The notes: generated from the letters alone by a model not told the origin. 64,000 nucleotides of DNA from Trematomus loennbergii (GCA_012861695.1 JAAOOA010000028.1:14977173-15041172); one strand, 5' to 3'; positions 1 to 13,846 are shown, counted from the first letter of the stretch. Translations and numbers: made by a program.

Positions 1-1310
1 GAGGCCAATATCACAGAACCATTTGGAAAGGCAGCATCTCCTTCTCCTCACTGATCTAACTTTAATTGGACCATGTGATCATGGCTAAATGATACAGGTT
101 GAGGCATCACTGTGAATGTAAAACAGGGTGTTGCTAAAAAAGGAGCATGCCTGCTGTTTCCTAGATAAATAGGGAGTGGGGGGTGGCATCTTTGCATAGA
201 TGGTTTGCAAAGCCTTTCTACTGCTATATGTACCGCAATATGCCAGCAGGAGGTGGAATACGGAATATAAATGAATATGAAACAGCTCAAAAAGCACAAA
301 AGTCTCTTAAGAAATGTTTTCATGCACACATTAAAGAAGAATAGATTAAACTAAATCAATTTTGGATGTAAAGATAAATGTAAATAATTCAAAAGAACAC
401 ATATTAACTCGATGGAGACATACAAACACCTGGAAATGTATGGCAAGAAAGGAATAAAAAAAACATGACAAAAATGTAAGTGGCAACATGTTTCACGAAG
501 ATCAACCAGCACAGAGGTGATATTGAGAGAGTTGCAAATCTGACTGAATTCAGTAGACTGTGTAGAGCATAATCTCTGTTGGTTTTAGTCGTTGTAACAT
601 CTGTATGTGGATATGCAGTACATCCAACAAATACATTAACCCTGCATCAACACTAACAATTAATTTCTCCATAAATTAAAGTAATTTTATTCTCAGAGAT
701 TTTCCTGAAGAAAAAATAGTGTTATATATTCTGCAGAGTCTGTTCTACATTTCAATAAAGCACCAACAAGAAGATTCTCTAGTGTAAACGGTAGAAATAA
801 GGCTTCTGGAAAATGATGGTGAAAATGTGGAGGATTTAAAATGTAAATACAGTGACATCCAGTGCACATTCTTATATGTATTCTTTTTATCTTTGCATTT
901 ACTGTGTCAAAAATAGATGGAAGAACACATGATACAAGAAAAATGATTTAACTGGTGACATGCTTTGCGTGGAGGCTGTTCTCTGCTGCACAACACAGCA
1001 ATACAATAACCTCTTCACCTTGTTTTCTCTGTTATGATTTGATTTGAATAAGGAACGGAAAACAATATAAACAAATCATTCTAATCATTCATTCAAGTTT
1101 CAGCAGGTAATCCTGCTCAGATGTGTTTGTGACACAGCTCTTCCCCTTCATTTGATCATTCATTTATACGTGATTTTTTCGGCAGATAATTTTACAAACC
1201 AATCACTGCCAAGCGTTGATTATATAAGACTACTTGCAAAGTATTTCAAGAATCTTGACAGGTATATCACTGTCCTGAATTATTCATTGACATTTCTCGT
1301 ACTGTCCTAC
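1..1310. other. map4 intron after repeat-1 exon (partial)
   Basis: AT-rich intron sequence. I looked for the repeat 2 exon (a CGSKDNIKHVPGGG-type peptide on the minus strand) and did not find it, so it lies beyond the window edge. Short open frames near 48-329 and 1152-1493 have no coding character. Confidence 0.7.
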
Positions 1311-1551
1311 CTTTCCTCCTCCGGGCTGGTACTTGATGTTGTCGATGGATCCGATCTTGGAGCGGATGTTCTTCAGGTCAGGTGTCGGAGCGTTGAGGGG
1401 GCGGGGGGTTCGAGGTGCACGGGGCACCGGCGGCTTCTTCTCCATTGGGCTCTGCTTGGGCACCGGGGTTTGGTGAGGACACGACGGCGATGACTGGCTT
1501 CACCGTTGGTGGAAGCAGCGGGAGTAGTGATGGAGGCGGGGCGAGGACGGG
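1311..1551 (-). CDS. map4: map4 exon with microtubule-binding repeat 1 (one frameshift)
   Basis: The acceptor is ctttgttttttccaaaag and the donor is GGAAAG|GTAGGAC. The first part reads [19 protein letters not shown] in the phase required by the preceding exon. The second part, one frame over, reads [53 protein letters not shown]. The end is an excellent MAP2/tau/MAP4 repeat, with the KxGS motif (KIGS) phosphorylated by MARK kinases in this family and the PGGG signature. At 241 bases the exon is one short of the length required by its flanking phases; adding a C to CC near 1490 restores one frame. Tau repeat 1 exons also end just after PGGGK. Confidence 0.87.
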
Positions 1552-2323
1552 CTTTTGGAAAAAACAAAGATAAAAGTATTGTTTATTTAAATCAAGGCTG
1601 AAGAGTCAAAAGACCATCTATGTGAAGTCAGTATTAACATCAATGAAATGTGTACATATCGCTTGACAGAGTTTATATGATTAACCATGATTTTCACCAC
1701 CCATAAATAAGGAAATTAACTAAGTCTAGGAAAGACGAAAAAGAGTAGCGTGTGGTTTTTGTAACTGAGGCACTGATATTGATAAAAAAATCGTATATAT
1801 ATATATAAAAACCTAAATGCGAAATCACACATGTAAGACCAATGATATGGTAATTTACTATAATAGGGCAGTAAAATGACACATTGTTCAGTGAAGCTGG
1901 GCGGACGTTTAGAGATTAGGCGCCATTAAACCCCAAATTGGTTGCATCTGGGTAATTTAAGAATCAAGCCAAATTTCTGCCAGACAGTTTCTCATTTGAT
2001 GTGCAGATTGAGGGGGTCATAACGGCTAATTAATCGCTTGAGCAATTCAGAATCTGGCTGTCACTGCTGTCTGCAGTTCAATGATGTCCCAAATTGTCTT
2101 CTGTTAGAAGATCTGGTATAAACTGTAGTGTGTTGCACAAGGTAGGGTAACACTGCATTTTTCTCTTCCTAACCTTCTTAACATCGCAGCCAATCAATTA
2201 GCTTTACAGTGTAACGTTGACACATTTATTTCAACAACCTTTATTTTATTCTAGTGACATTTAAAATTCCATTAAAACTGTATTGCATTAAATTAACTTT
2301 TCTTTTTTCTCTTAGCTTGTTAC
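1552..2323. other. map4 intron
   Basis: Unique AT-rich sequence with a short (AT)n run near 1795-1806. No gene or recognised repeat seen. Confidence 0.7.
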
Positions 2324-2401
2324 CTGTAGGCTTGGGTTTCTTGGCCTCTCCGGTCTTGTTCTCGGTCTTGTCAGTCTTGTCAGTCTTGTCAGTCTTGTTC
2401 G
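2324..2401 (-). CDS. map4: map4 small exon with TDK tandem repeat
   Basis: This 78-base symmetric phase-1 exon has acceptor gtttcctgctcacag and donor ACAG|GTAACAAG. It encodes NKTDKTDKTDKTENKTGE and AKKPKPT. A 9-base unit (GACAAGACT) repeated in tandem produces TDK-type steps, so the length of this segment may vary between alleles. It adds more positive charge to the region preceding the microtubule-binding repeats. It could be skipped without a frameshift. Confidence 0.78.
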
Positions 2402-3946
2402 CTGTGAGCAGGAAACATAACACTGTTAGCCTCAATAACTCAAAACTCCCTGTAGCTTGTTTGCTTATAAATCAGGATGCAAAGAAGTGACGTAGCTACA
2501 ATGGTGGTGTCTGGACAAATAGCCGGGTTGACCATTAGGTCTGAAATACAGTGGGAACAAACTTGTGTGCCATATGTGTAGACTGTACACAAAGTAGTCT
2601 ATGGGTCAATCTTTTCTGACAAATATACGTCAGTTTTTTTCAATAAAATCCACAGCACAAGCATCTCTGGCATAGCTTTTGTAAAATGTGCTACCAATTT
2701 AACTAAACATTAAACCTCCGATGATCACTATTTTTATTTTACCAAAGAATGATGTTTTTTTTAGCTTTTTAGGTCTTTTAGCCCTTCATTTGGTTTAACC
2801 CACATTTACGGTTTATTCTCAGCGCTCACATAAAGATTGAAGCTCTAAGCTGCTTAAAAAAACACGCTGAGTGTACCTGGCCTGCCAAGCACTTATCTGT
2901 AGATAGACAAAGCGACAGACTAACTGGTGAAGGAACAGACTAAACAGCGAAAGAGACACATATTTAACACATTAGCCATAACAATTTTAAAAGGAAATAA
3001 ATATTGCTACTGCTTGCAACAAGTCACCAAACACTATTATTAGATTTTTCAAAAATACGCAAGAATACTTGAGAGGTATGACAAGCTGGAAGTTGTCGTG
3101 TATTTTTCTATTGCCAAAATCCCATCAATAGGGGAAGAAGCGTGTGATTGCCATAGTCAAGATTTCATTTCCAACACATTTCTGTGGTTGGCTGCTCATA
3201 AATAAGTTGCCAAATGTTCTTGATTGATCAACTCTATAGGATGTAAAGCTGACTTGAAGATTGTGTTGCTTGCAAAGTGAGCAAAACTGAGTCATTTCAC
3301 AGTTTCTAAAAGGTGTGACAGTATGTCCATCATGTTGATAAAGTTGTGCTGTATTTGTAATGCTGCCAACGTGGAAGAGGCATAAAGAAATGACACTAAA
3401 CTGCTGTCATCAGGGCAACAGCAACCAAATGAATGGAGCTCACTCATGCAACTAAAATGAAATATGCACCTCGCAGTACATACAGTAACACCCATCACTG
3501 TGAATGGGCTGAATAAATGATATTCTCTGAGTGTGCTGAGCTGAAGCGCACAAAAGGCAGAAAGCCTGTTGGACTCACATAGCTCTCACTGAGTCATAGC
3601 TTTCTCAGAGAGGTGAGATGCTGTTTGTGATGCATGGTTAAAAATACCAGCAGGGTGTCTTTAAAAGCCAGCTCTCGAATGTGATACAGTTTAACATATG
3701 GTAGCAATTCAGTTTGCCTGTTGCCTGGAGTGCAGCCAGTTTACATTGTGAGTCATTTTCTAGCTAGTGTAGAAAGATCAGGTCCTGTTGTAGAGGTCAT
3801 GTTTGCACTTTCAACACTATGAACTAGCCAAAGCAGAGTGGAGAAACTGCCTGTGATAACTCTGTTGTATCACACAATCAGATACAGAGGGCAGGCAAAC
3901 ACTGGAGATGTACAATACATCATGTTACTGCTGTGAGTGCACTTAC
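2402..3946. other. map4 intron
   Basis: AT-rich sequence without a supported coding region or recognisable transposon. Confidence 0.7.
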
Positions 3947-4031
3947 CAGCAGGGGAGCCGTTCTTACTGGCAGCCGCACGGGGTGTGGGCGTGGCCTTTG
4001 GCACAGGTGTCCGTTTTTCATTTTCTGGAGT
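3947..4031 (-). CDS. map4: map4 proline-rich basic exon B
   Basis: This 85-base exon (phase 0 start, phase 1 end) lies between acceptor ttgtaatttccag and donor GCTG|GTAAGTGC. It encodes TPENEKRTPVPKATPTPR then AAASKNGSPA. It is basic and Pro/Thr-rich, with three TP/SP sites, and continues the proline-rich domain of exon A. The final base G joins CG of the next exon to give an alanine codon, so the reading frame is confirmed across the intron. Confidence 0.8.
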
Positions 4032-5678
4032 CTGGAAATTACAATACAAATCACATAACACGAGACGTGAGCGTTTTTTGGGAGTTTGTAAGTACGGGTT
4101 TTACACTAGTGAAGCCTATGAAGTAGTACCTAAAACTTGTCTTTGCCAAGTGAAGTCAGATTGTATAAAAGTCTATGAGAAAATGACCCTTTCTCTAACT
4201 TGATTTGCTACCTCAGTAAGCATTGTGAAAATCTGTTTATTGACTCAACCTCTAGTTTTAGTTCTGTTTCAATAAAGCATGATGTTCTATTTGAAGTATA
4301 ATAGCAGGCTATGATTTTGGCAGGGCCAGCTGTGATTGACAGGTCGCTATAACAGTGTTGTCTGGTTTGGGTGTTGTTCGTGATTTGTTCGTTTTAGAAC
4401 TTTAACCCTTTCACAGTGTTTATTCAAATCATGACATGTAATTGTTACATTTCAGTTGCATAAAAATCTGTTGTTCAGTGTTTGCTTATACAGGTACTTA
4501 GTGCATCATCATGATCACTGCTGATTAAAAATGCCAAGACGGTAATAGCCAAAATATCAAGATGGTGGCAGCCAAAAACCAAGATGGTGTGGTCAAAATA
4601 GCAAACTCCAGGCTTTAAAACAGCCATGGTGATTACACTTGAGTTAATCATGGGCATTAGCCGCACAATGCAGCCAGTTAGACAACTGCAGCCAGGTGCT
4701 GCAGTTGTCTCCACCTAATGCAAAACAGGACATTATTTGCTCTTTCTTTATATAAGCTGATTGGTGGACATGTTCTATCAACATTAACACTTTTTATTGA
4801 ATTGAGGGTAATTTTTATTTTGTTGTCTGATTTTGCAATATGAGGATTTTGTTTTGTTTACATATGATGTGTCGTTGATAGTGACTTATCAGAGTCTTAA
4901 TACATTCAGCTTATATTACTGAAATTCCTCACAGCTGCCACAATCTGTTTAGGTCTACAGTAATAATATTAAATGTTTTAATTCTTAAAGTATCATGTGA
5001 CATGACAGGCCACGATTGTTTTTGATTTAGAGGAACAGCGATCAAGCTAATAGATGTACTGCGGTAAACTTATATGATAGCTGTCTAGAATTCTAGTCCA
5101 TCTTAATTAACAAATTAAATCATTGAGAAATATGGAGGGTATGATGAGCAAAGATAACAGTTTAATAGGCTACCATGTCAAACAGAAGAACATCATTGAG
5201 ACAACAATTATTAATGAGTAAACGCTGAACAGATTGGTCTCATAACATTTGATTCAATCTGGGATAATGTAAAAGGAAGTCATTTTTTCTTTGACTTCCT
5301 GTACCTCTCCAAGGCTGCTGTAAACTCTCCAGCTTGAATGTGATTTATTTAAAAAAACAACTACATAGTTGAAAGTATAATATCAAAATAATTGTTGGTG
5401 ACCAAATGTTAGTTAAAAGATGTAAATAAAAACAGGTAACCTTAGCTCATACCCTTTAGTATTGCCTCTGTTTGACTTCAAACCAGAATAATGCATGCTG
5501 GGAACTACTTGTGTGGGAAGTCCATTCAAGTGAGCTCACTTAAGGGCATTTAGACTGAGCTAAATCTGACTTTGAATATTATTTATGTATCCAATGTCCA
5601 AAAGAACATAAGTACAGAGAGCTGAAATAGGCCAATCTTCATTCAAAGAAAAAATCTACCCATGTGGATTATACTCAC
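4032..5678. other. map4 intron
   Basis: Intron containing an imperfect short-period repeat near 4530-4600 in which AAGATGGTG-type units recur, followed by a block with several CAGCCA/TGCAGCC words (4620-4710). Nothing else is recognised. Confidence 0.65.
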
Positions 5679-5870
5679 CTTTGCAGCCTTGGCGGAGCCA
5701 GTTGGCGGCCGCTTCGCAGCGGTAGGTGTGGTTGCCTTGGGTACAGGGCTTTTTTTATTGGCTGAGGCTGTGGTTGGGGAGGGGCGTTTGGCCCCGGCGG
5801 CCTCGCCATTGGTGGTGAGGGTGGATGGGCGGGATTTGGCTGAGTTTGGCTTAGTTGAACCCACATCAGG
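5679..5870 (-). CDS. map4: map4 proline-rich basic exon A
   Basis: This 192-base exon is exactly 64 codons (phase 0 at both ends), flanked by acceptor attccattatcatcag and the strong donor AAAG|GTGAGTAT. It encodes PDVGSTKPNSAKSRPSTL, NGEAAGAKRPSPTTAS, NKKSPVPKATTPTAAKRP and PTGSAKAAK. Lys, Pro, Ser and Thr dominate, with SP/TP sites. In MAP2, tau and MAP4 such a basic proline-rich region lies just before the repeats, increases microtubule affinity and is a target of proline-directed kinases. The SPVPKAT motif resembles TPVPKAT in the next exon, which points to internal duplication. Confidence 0.85.
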
Positions 5871-7310
5871 CTGATGATAATGGAATTACAAGAAGCCACA
5901 ATACAGTAAAAAAACATAGGAGGGTGGAAAAGAAAGAAACAGGAGGACAGATAGAGGTAGAGGAAAAAATTCAGAGATGTAATCTCCGATTGCAATGACA
6001 GCATGGTATGGCAGACAGCCAGCAACCATACAAAACATCTAAAATAAGCAATTTATAGCCTATTTTGAGGGTTAATGAGTGGTAAATTATAAAATTATAA
6101 GCCTCAAATCTGATGAAATGAGAAGCAGTTAAAGAGCAGCATATGATACCAAACTGAGGTTTTAGATATAGGATACTCTGCAGACACTCATTATGCACCC
6201 ACATAATCTAAATGATGTACATTTAGCACTTCTTACACATACTAAAGGCACAGATAGTTCTACACTAAATGTACCTTCACTAAACAGGTGCTGTTTTGAA
6301 GCTTGGTGAGTAATGACAACTCATAGGGCTAGCTGGTGAACTACTGTAGCTGGCATGCTAATTTCCTACATGCTAGCCAGCTGGGAACATGCTAGCTCGA
6401 GTGAGTCACAACAGCTCTCTGAGTTTTGTCTATTTCTCTGCACTGGGCTGTTTACTCCCTCTAGAATTGTGTTCTAAGGATTCTACATCATGCTAATCAA
6501 TGTAGAGATATTGATAAGGCTCTCTAAAGCTTCCTTCCTGTCAGTTAGCAACTTTTAGCTGAGTTGCTAATGGAAGCATTTGGTCATTTGGATACATATT
6601 TGTGCCACTCTTCTCCAGTCTCATATCTGTCTATCATGTGTCTTAAGTAGTTTATTCTCTGGCCAAGTAGAGCTGCAGCGACTATCAATTAATTAATAAC
6701 TAAATCAATATAAAACTAACCAGATTAAAACAAAAAAGTAATAATCTTATGATTCAACATTCCAGCTGGTTATTTGCTGCTTTTGTTAGTGGGTTAAACA
6801 AAACAGGCTTTTTTGACATCACATTCGGCATAAAGAAACAATCTTTTGTTATTTTGTAATAATTTGTTTCTGTAAAATGATCTGCAGATGGTTCCATGGG
6901 GAAAATAATGAATAGTTGCAGCCATAAAAAGATGGATGGTGCAACACATCTACTCAGCTATGACAGTGGCCTCAGGTGCTAACAGTGCTCTGATTGAAGT
7001 GGAAGATGCCTGGGTAATTTCTGCCATCAGCCCGAGCATTGATGTGTGTGTGCGCGTGTGTGTGTGTGTTTGCGTTTGTGTGCGGACAGGCAGGAAATAG
7101 TGTGTCCTGCTCAAGGACACTTTAACATGCTGTTGTTAGACACACCGGCTGTGGCAGAGGTCAAAGCTGTGACCTTTGGGTGACAGGCTGTTTCTGGAAC
7201 CACTGGACACTCTCCCCCTTTGAGTGTGTGAAATTGGATGCAGGAAATGTGTGTGGATAACAGATGTGTGTGTGTGCATCTGTGTGTGTGTGCGTGCGTG
7301 TGTCACCCAC
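5871..7310. other. map4 intron
   Basis: Intron with GT-rich simple repeats close to the 7311 exon (about 7041-7082 and 7265-7304) and several GCTAGC-containing words at 6330-6400. No gene seen. Confidence 0.65.
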
Positions 7311-7666
7311 CTTGTTCTTGCTGTCAGGGCTTGGCAGGGTCTTGCTGCCGGGGCCTGTTGGAGACTTGGCTGTCCCTTTCGCTCCCTTATCATCTTTCTT
7401 CTCAGCCAGCTTTTTCTCATCTTCCTTCTTCTCATCCTTGTTGGTCTTCTCCGGCTTGTCCCCCTTCTCTGCCTTTTCCTTGTTTTTCTCCGCGTTCATC
7501 TTCTCGATCTTATCCTCCTCCTTGAGGATCTTCTCAGACTTTTGGTTCTTTTCTGGACCAGCATCCTTCTTCTGCTGCTCTTCTTTCTTGTCAAAGGTGT
7601 CCAACTTGGCTGTCTTGCTTGACATTAAGTCTGTCTTCTCCTGTTTGTCCTTGTTGTCAGATTTCA
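7311..7666 (-). CDS. map4: map4 Lys/Glu-rich exon
   Basis: This 356-base exon has acceptor attctctctctcatag and donor AACAAG|GTGGGTGAC. It takes two bases to complete a split codon and ends at a codon boundary. It fits after either the exon ending at 13847 or the one ending at 27113, since both end in phase 1. It encodes 118 codons of very high charge: KSDNKDKQEKTDLMSSK, then a run of KKEEQQKKD, EKNQKSEKILKEED, KKEDEKKLAEKKDDKG, and a Ser/Pro tail KSPTGPGSKTLPSPDSKNK. The charged central part could form a single helix or weak coiled coil. It sits at the boundary between the projection arm and the basic proline-rich region. Confidence 0.82.
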
Positions 7667-10600
7667 CTATGAGAGAGAGAATGTCATTGTCAGCATCACA
7701 TTTATTTTAACAAAATAAAACTTGCTTTCAACAAATGTCTCAAGATGTGTCACTATGCAACAACATGTTTCACTGTATAAATAAAGACAATTCTACAGTA
7801 CATGACGTTTACAAGTACAACTTGTTAACAGCACGATCTTTGGATGGATAGGAGCTGTTGTATAATGAGAAAAAGGAAGATGGATGCACAAATGTTTTGG
7901 TGATTTTAGGTTTTTCACTTGAGAAAGTGCTATGAAGAAAATTACAGTAATGTTGAAGGATCTTTTGGTTTAAGGCACAAACACTTTGTGGTTTGGGATG
8001 GCTTTGGTCATGTTCAGTCATATTTTTACATTATCAAATATAATTATACAAAAGTAGGAAAATTGCACAGCATTGCCATTGTACTCTTTTTGTGGGAGTT
8101 TATCAGTTGTCACTCTGACACACCTATTTCTAATTCTTAAAAGGGGTACTCAAATGATTGAATCACCAACATTTAGCTGGAGAGAGATTTAAAAGAAACG
8201 GTCAAACTGGGATTTGCAGCAGAGGCTGAGATTTCTGGACTTTTAGTCCTTAGCATGGATCAAGATGCTGATTTGAACCTTAATGCATATCTGTGGCATC
8301 TTTACTTAAGACCCTTTTTGCATGTCCCAGTCTTAAAATCATCATATCGTCAGTTTGCACACAAATCTGTTCACTTCAAGCCTAATCCAGGATAACCTTA
8401 ATGACATAAAGCTCTTCCTGAGTCACAGAGCACATTATACAACTGTTTCCAAAGGCTCAGTCGTTCTCCTTATGATCAGTTACCCAACTTCATGGGAAAA
8501 ATGTGTGGCGTTCCAATTGTATGTATTTTCTGTATTCCTAAGATTTGTACAGTAACTTTCCATTATAGTGATGTATGGAGCAACATGTTCATGCAGGTGA
8601 TGGCCAGTAACCAACCAGAGCAGTTTGACTGGGCCATAAACGACCGTATAGACCAAATAGTGAAGTGTATTTTTATAGAAAAGTTATTGTATGTGTGTCG
8701 TTTATTAATGAACTCAAAGGTTGAAAAGTTATGTCCTTGGTTCAGTGTTCTTCATGTGTTTTCCAGGATTATGTAAACACCATGCAGGGACATCTTTCCT
8801 CCTTAGAGGAAGCACAAGGTCAACTGGGTTGCAGAACCAATTTGCCAACAGCTGATTCATAGCGTGAGCACAGAATAAGAAAAAAGAGGGATTATAATTG
8901 TAAGCAAGGGGGAAGTGTGACAGGGAAACGTGCACAGAGGGAGACAGAGACATAAGGAGTTCGGGGAGGTTGACGGGGTTAAGGACAGACAGCCGGCGGG
9001 GCGGAGGGATGGGGGACAGAAAGAGACAGGGGCTCTTTGTTGCCACCAAGACATCGCTTACATAACAGTGACACTGGACCGGCCTATGCTGTGCCCTAAT
9101 GTTCCTCATTACCCCCTGTGCTGAGGTTTGCAGTGCTAGAACTGCTCTATCTCCTCTGAAACTATGCCAATTTGCTGCCAGTGTGTTTTCTCTAGCAATC
9201 AAGCCGGCTACATAGAGTGTGTCCCTCTAGAACGATGACTACCATCAAACAAGATATATTTTGTTATGTTACTTTAAACTGTGATTGCAAATTAGCTCAG
9301 CCCGGAGCCTTAATCAGAATGATACTGTAATTATGAGCATGGAGTATTCTCAAAAGAGCGGCCTATGTGTTGCCAACTGTAAAAGCTCAAGTATGTTCAG
9401 AGTCTGTCTCATTTGGAGTTTGGTTTTCCTCCTGCATCTCTGATCTCGTTATTCGTCCAACATTATTTTTTTGTTGTGCTTCATCAAGCTGGGATCAAGT
9501 CAGTTTTTTGCTTGCAATTCCTCGCTGATTTAATGCAAACTCATGACTTGCTGCAGCTGCTTCACAAAGCCTCTCAGTGACACCAAATTGTTTCATGAAT
9601 GTTAATGAGGTTGATTCAAAGATTCCTTGCAGTGTTTTGGTCCAGTCTGATTTTGGATGCATCATTATTATCATTTTTCTATTTCCAGTAAAGCAACTGA
9701 AAAGATGTGTATACCTTACAATATTTAGCTCATGACAACTGTAGTTCACTGCCTTTTCTTTGGAAACTAAAAAGGGAAATTCATTCCTTAACCTACTCTG
9801 GGTGCTGTGGCAAATTCTATTTGTTTTTCAGCCACAACATAAAAATCCAGACTTTAACGAGCTCCACTGATTAAAGATTGATCTGCTATAACATTGTTGG
9901 ACTCATTATTGATCCTTTAAATAAAAAAAACAGATACAAATAGATGCAGCAGATCCAAAGTATTGTCGAACAGAGATAGAGCAAGAGAAAAGGCCACAAA
10001 TACGTTTTCTTTTTGCTTTTAACCCAAAGTCATTGTCTTTATCACCAGATGTGCTGATGAAGCTCAGAGATTTTGAAAATGGATTCTAGATTTTAGGATT
10101 GCAGTAAAGAAAAGTCTGCTGGGGCAAGAAAAACAAGTAGTCAGACAATCAGAAAAGACTCGTTATTAATACCCAAACTGTCCTACAGTTTACAGTACGT
10201 AACAACTTCCTGCTTCAAGTTTGCGGTATTATTTGTATCATTGCACAGTTGTTGGAAATGTCTATTGTGCAATTTTGTATTGTTCCTGCCCCGCCATACT
10301 TTGTTGAAGCGGTGTTATCATATTTGCAGTTCTGCGCCCAACATTTTTTTAGCATCATCAATAGAAACAGTGATCATCACAAAATCACCCTTTAACTTGG
10401 CAGATATTTTAACTGCATATGGAGTAAGGAAAGATGGTAAATTGTTATATTTCTTTCCGTTTGGGAAAATCCAACTGAATGAAACCTTTGGAAACGGACA
10501 GAATAGTAGGTTTCAACAACAACATCAATCTCACAACGGAAAATTAAGAGTGAAGGGCTGAAAGCACTCACAATACATCTATATATACAGTAGGGGCTTT

Positions 10601-10909
10601 ATTATTCGAATAGACTTTATCTATCTTTAGGCTCATGCTACAGTAGTTTACATCACTGTATCACTGCACCCTGCGACACAGGCTATATGACTCATCCAAC
10701 ATGAAACGGCTGGCTGTGAACACAGAGGATCTATCTAATATCACGCCACAAAACATAGCTGCCGGCCACCAGCTGTGTGTGAGTGTGCCTGTGTATGCGT
10801 GCGTTTGTGAAAAAAGAGAAAGAGAGAGAGAGAGTTGACTGCCACATAAATCAAGCATGACTAACCTACACAGACATGGAGCTGGTGCAAGGATATTTGA
10901 CTGCAGGCG

Positions 10910-11029
<120 letters not shown>

Positions 11030-11289
11030 TTCCCCCATTCTGTCTCACACTTACACACAATCCCAGTTCGCATATTGACAGCTTTAGCTCCTGCTTGCTA
11101 GCATGATAGCTATCAAGCTAGCACAGTGACAAACAGGGCAATCAATAAACATTCTGATAGTAATTATCCACATGACATTGCATTGACATACAGTACACAA
11201 AACTGAGTTATGCTGGGTGTCACTACAGTGTATGAGAAACAAACCCTGTTTAGTTTCTGTAAAGCCCTTGCAAAAAATGAATTTGTGTA

Positions 11290-11460
11290 TTATTACTTCC
11301 AACAAGGTTATGTTTCTGCTCCGTTTATCTGTCTGTTTATCTGACTGTAGGATTATGGAAAAACTACTGTCCCAATTTTCATGAAATCATGTGAAAGGGT
11401 GTAACATCTGCCAAGGACAAACACATTACACTTTGGAGCAGATCCAAAACAGGGGAGATA
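11290..11460. repeat. decayed interspersed repeat fragment
   Basis: The words AAGGTTATGTTTCTGCTCCG, AAAAACTACTGTCCC, TTTTCATGAAATCATGTG and TTGGAGCAGATCC in this order resemble a repeat tail common in fish genomes. I cannot name the family with certainty, and no ends or target duplication are visible. Confidence 0.4.
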
Positions 11461-13846
11461 CATTAATTGTGTTACTTTGACATTGTGAGTTTAGGATTTT
11501 TTGCAGCTTGAACAACTCGGAAACAGATATCAATTCTTAAAGCTAATAAACATTTATATGCAACTATGTGAGTAGCAAGTGAATGCACCATTGACCTAGA
11601 GGTACAGCATGTGCCCTAAGTGCTATGTTAGTTGCATATCAAATTGTCCCTCATTTACTATTTGCTGCTAGGTTTTTGACAATAGTGCAAATGCATTGGC
11701 TCTATGATAAATGTTGATTGAAGTTTTAGTTGAAAATAACAGGACTGGCGACATTCTTCACTTCGTCATCAGATCAAAATTTGCATCAGAAATGGCATGC
11801 TTAGCTTTTTCAAATGTAAATGTTTCCTTTAATGTGACACACCATGATTTTTGTCCAGAAGAAGAAGTGTAAGGTTTGAAACTGGGGCACTGACTAACCA
11901 CATGCAGGTGGTGCACCCGTTTGCCTTTCCTCTCATTCAAAGCTACAATATGAACGATAAATTCAAGCGTTTTTCATTTATTGGTAATTTTTCCCTCTGG
12001 ATGTGCTGTCCCCAACAAACGGTAAGCGAGGGTCAAAAGATTCCAACATGACTGCAGGTACCTGAGCCCGTCTGTTTATGGAATTGGTTGTTTTATCACT
12101 GTTTGAGTTCCTTGTTTCACACTTCACACTTTTTCACAAGTTTCCTACACCTCCCCTTACAGCTGTGTACTGTGTATTATTCAGTGTTGATCTATTTCTA
12201 TCTTTTTGTGCCAAATCAACATGCTGTCTACTGTCAGCATGTCTGTGGGGGCGTGTGACTTTCAAATCTGTAAGATTCACGTCAGTGGAAGCTATTCACC
12301 TACACACATGTACCCATGCGCGTATGCTGCTCACACATGCACGCGAGTTGCTAGAAATAGCTGCTCTATATTTGAATGACTGCAGTCACAGTCAATGTCT
12401 AATCAATGTCCTAGCTTTTCTCTGCCTACTGCAGTCGGAAAAACAGAACATACAGTAGCTGGATGAAAGAGTAAATCACATTGGCAGAGAAATATACAGT
12501 TTATTCTCATTACCTTTCTTATATGAAGCCATATCATCACTACAATACAACGGTAATAATCCCAACCAGCGATTATGTTATGTTCTAATCCCTGGGCTGG
12601 TCGTTTCATAATCCTCTGCCAGCTCCCTCCACACACTTTCCCTTTAGTTTTTCATCACTATTAACCTACATTTGTGAAAATCTCCTTGCAAATTCAAAGT
12701 GCTCCAGATGGCATGTGTGACCTCAAAGATAAACCTCATATACCTTCTTTAAACAATACCCCACTTGTTGACATGTACAACGCGGTCTTAAATTATTTAA
12801 CCAACCAGTTAGTTGCTACTCCACTTGGCTGAAAGACTACAAACTGGGTAGAAAACATGAAATGAATATATAACTATAAATAGATATTTTGGCAGCAAGG
12901 CTTTCCCTGTCAGTGGAATGTAAAGCTTGTAAAACTGAAAGCAGTGATAATCAATGCAACTCTGACAAAGAGGAACACACAGAGGCATAATGGAAATCCA
13001 CAGGTGGATAATGGTACAGTATAGTCCATCAGTAGAATTGGCAAAATCAAGACTGAAAGGATGAACATAAAGAATGTTCAGAGCCACTGACTGCAACAGC
13101 ATGTTGCATGTATAGTGCGTGTGCTTTCAAGCAAAGTGGCAACCAGCAGTGTGGCAGCCTCCTAATGATATTTAAAAATACACCTCTTTTCAGACATAGC
13201 TGAAGTTGGAAAATAATGCACAGAGAAAAACATATACTTAGCCAAATGCAATAAGCTGTAATGCCATGGTTGTGCTCAGGTGCAGCGGCAGTAAGGACAA
13301 AAAAAGGATTTCAAGCACTCTTAAGCATAGCTGTATAATCATGAAATGCACATGATACACACCCCCTTTCAAAAATGAAGACAGAGAAACATGAAAGATG
13401 GAACACTGCTCATGGTCTACTCTGTTGGAGCTGTAAAATGATTATTCTTTCATTCTGAAAAATACAAGTCACTGCAGGGATATAAAGAGATGAACAACTC
13501 CTAAAAAAACAAATCACATTTGGGCTAAGTGTGCTGTAGAAATAGCGCTTGAAATATCTAAAAGAACTGTGACTAGTTAGCTTTGGCTACTCCTACAAGT
13601 TTCTGATGCTGAAGACAACATCAAGCAAGCTTAAGAAAATAAAAAAATTAACAATAAAAAAATATCCTCTCGTTTCAGTAGCAAACCTCTACCTCCTAGT
13701 GGCCATATTGGCTACAAACCCTCTAATTCCACCAAATTAGGTTTACCTGGTCAATCTACCCTGTAAATGTACCTATATATCTACTCTGTTTGTTTTCTCA
13801 TACCCATTCCAACAGATACAAACAAACGCTTGAAGAAAACTCTTAC

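Noticed and set aside
7224..7710. Three plus-strand open frames opposite the Lys/Glu-rich exon
   Set aside because: Antisense shadows of the charged map4 exon; Leu/Phe-rich only because of CTT and TTC complements.
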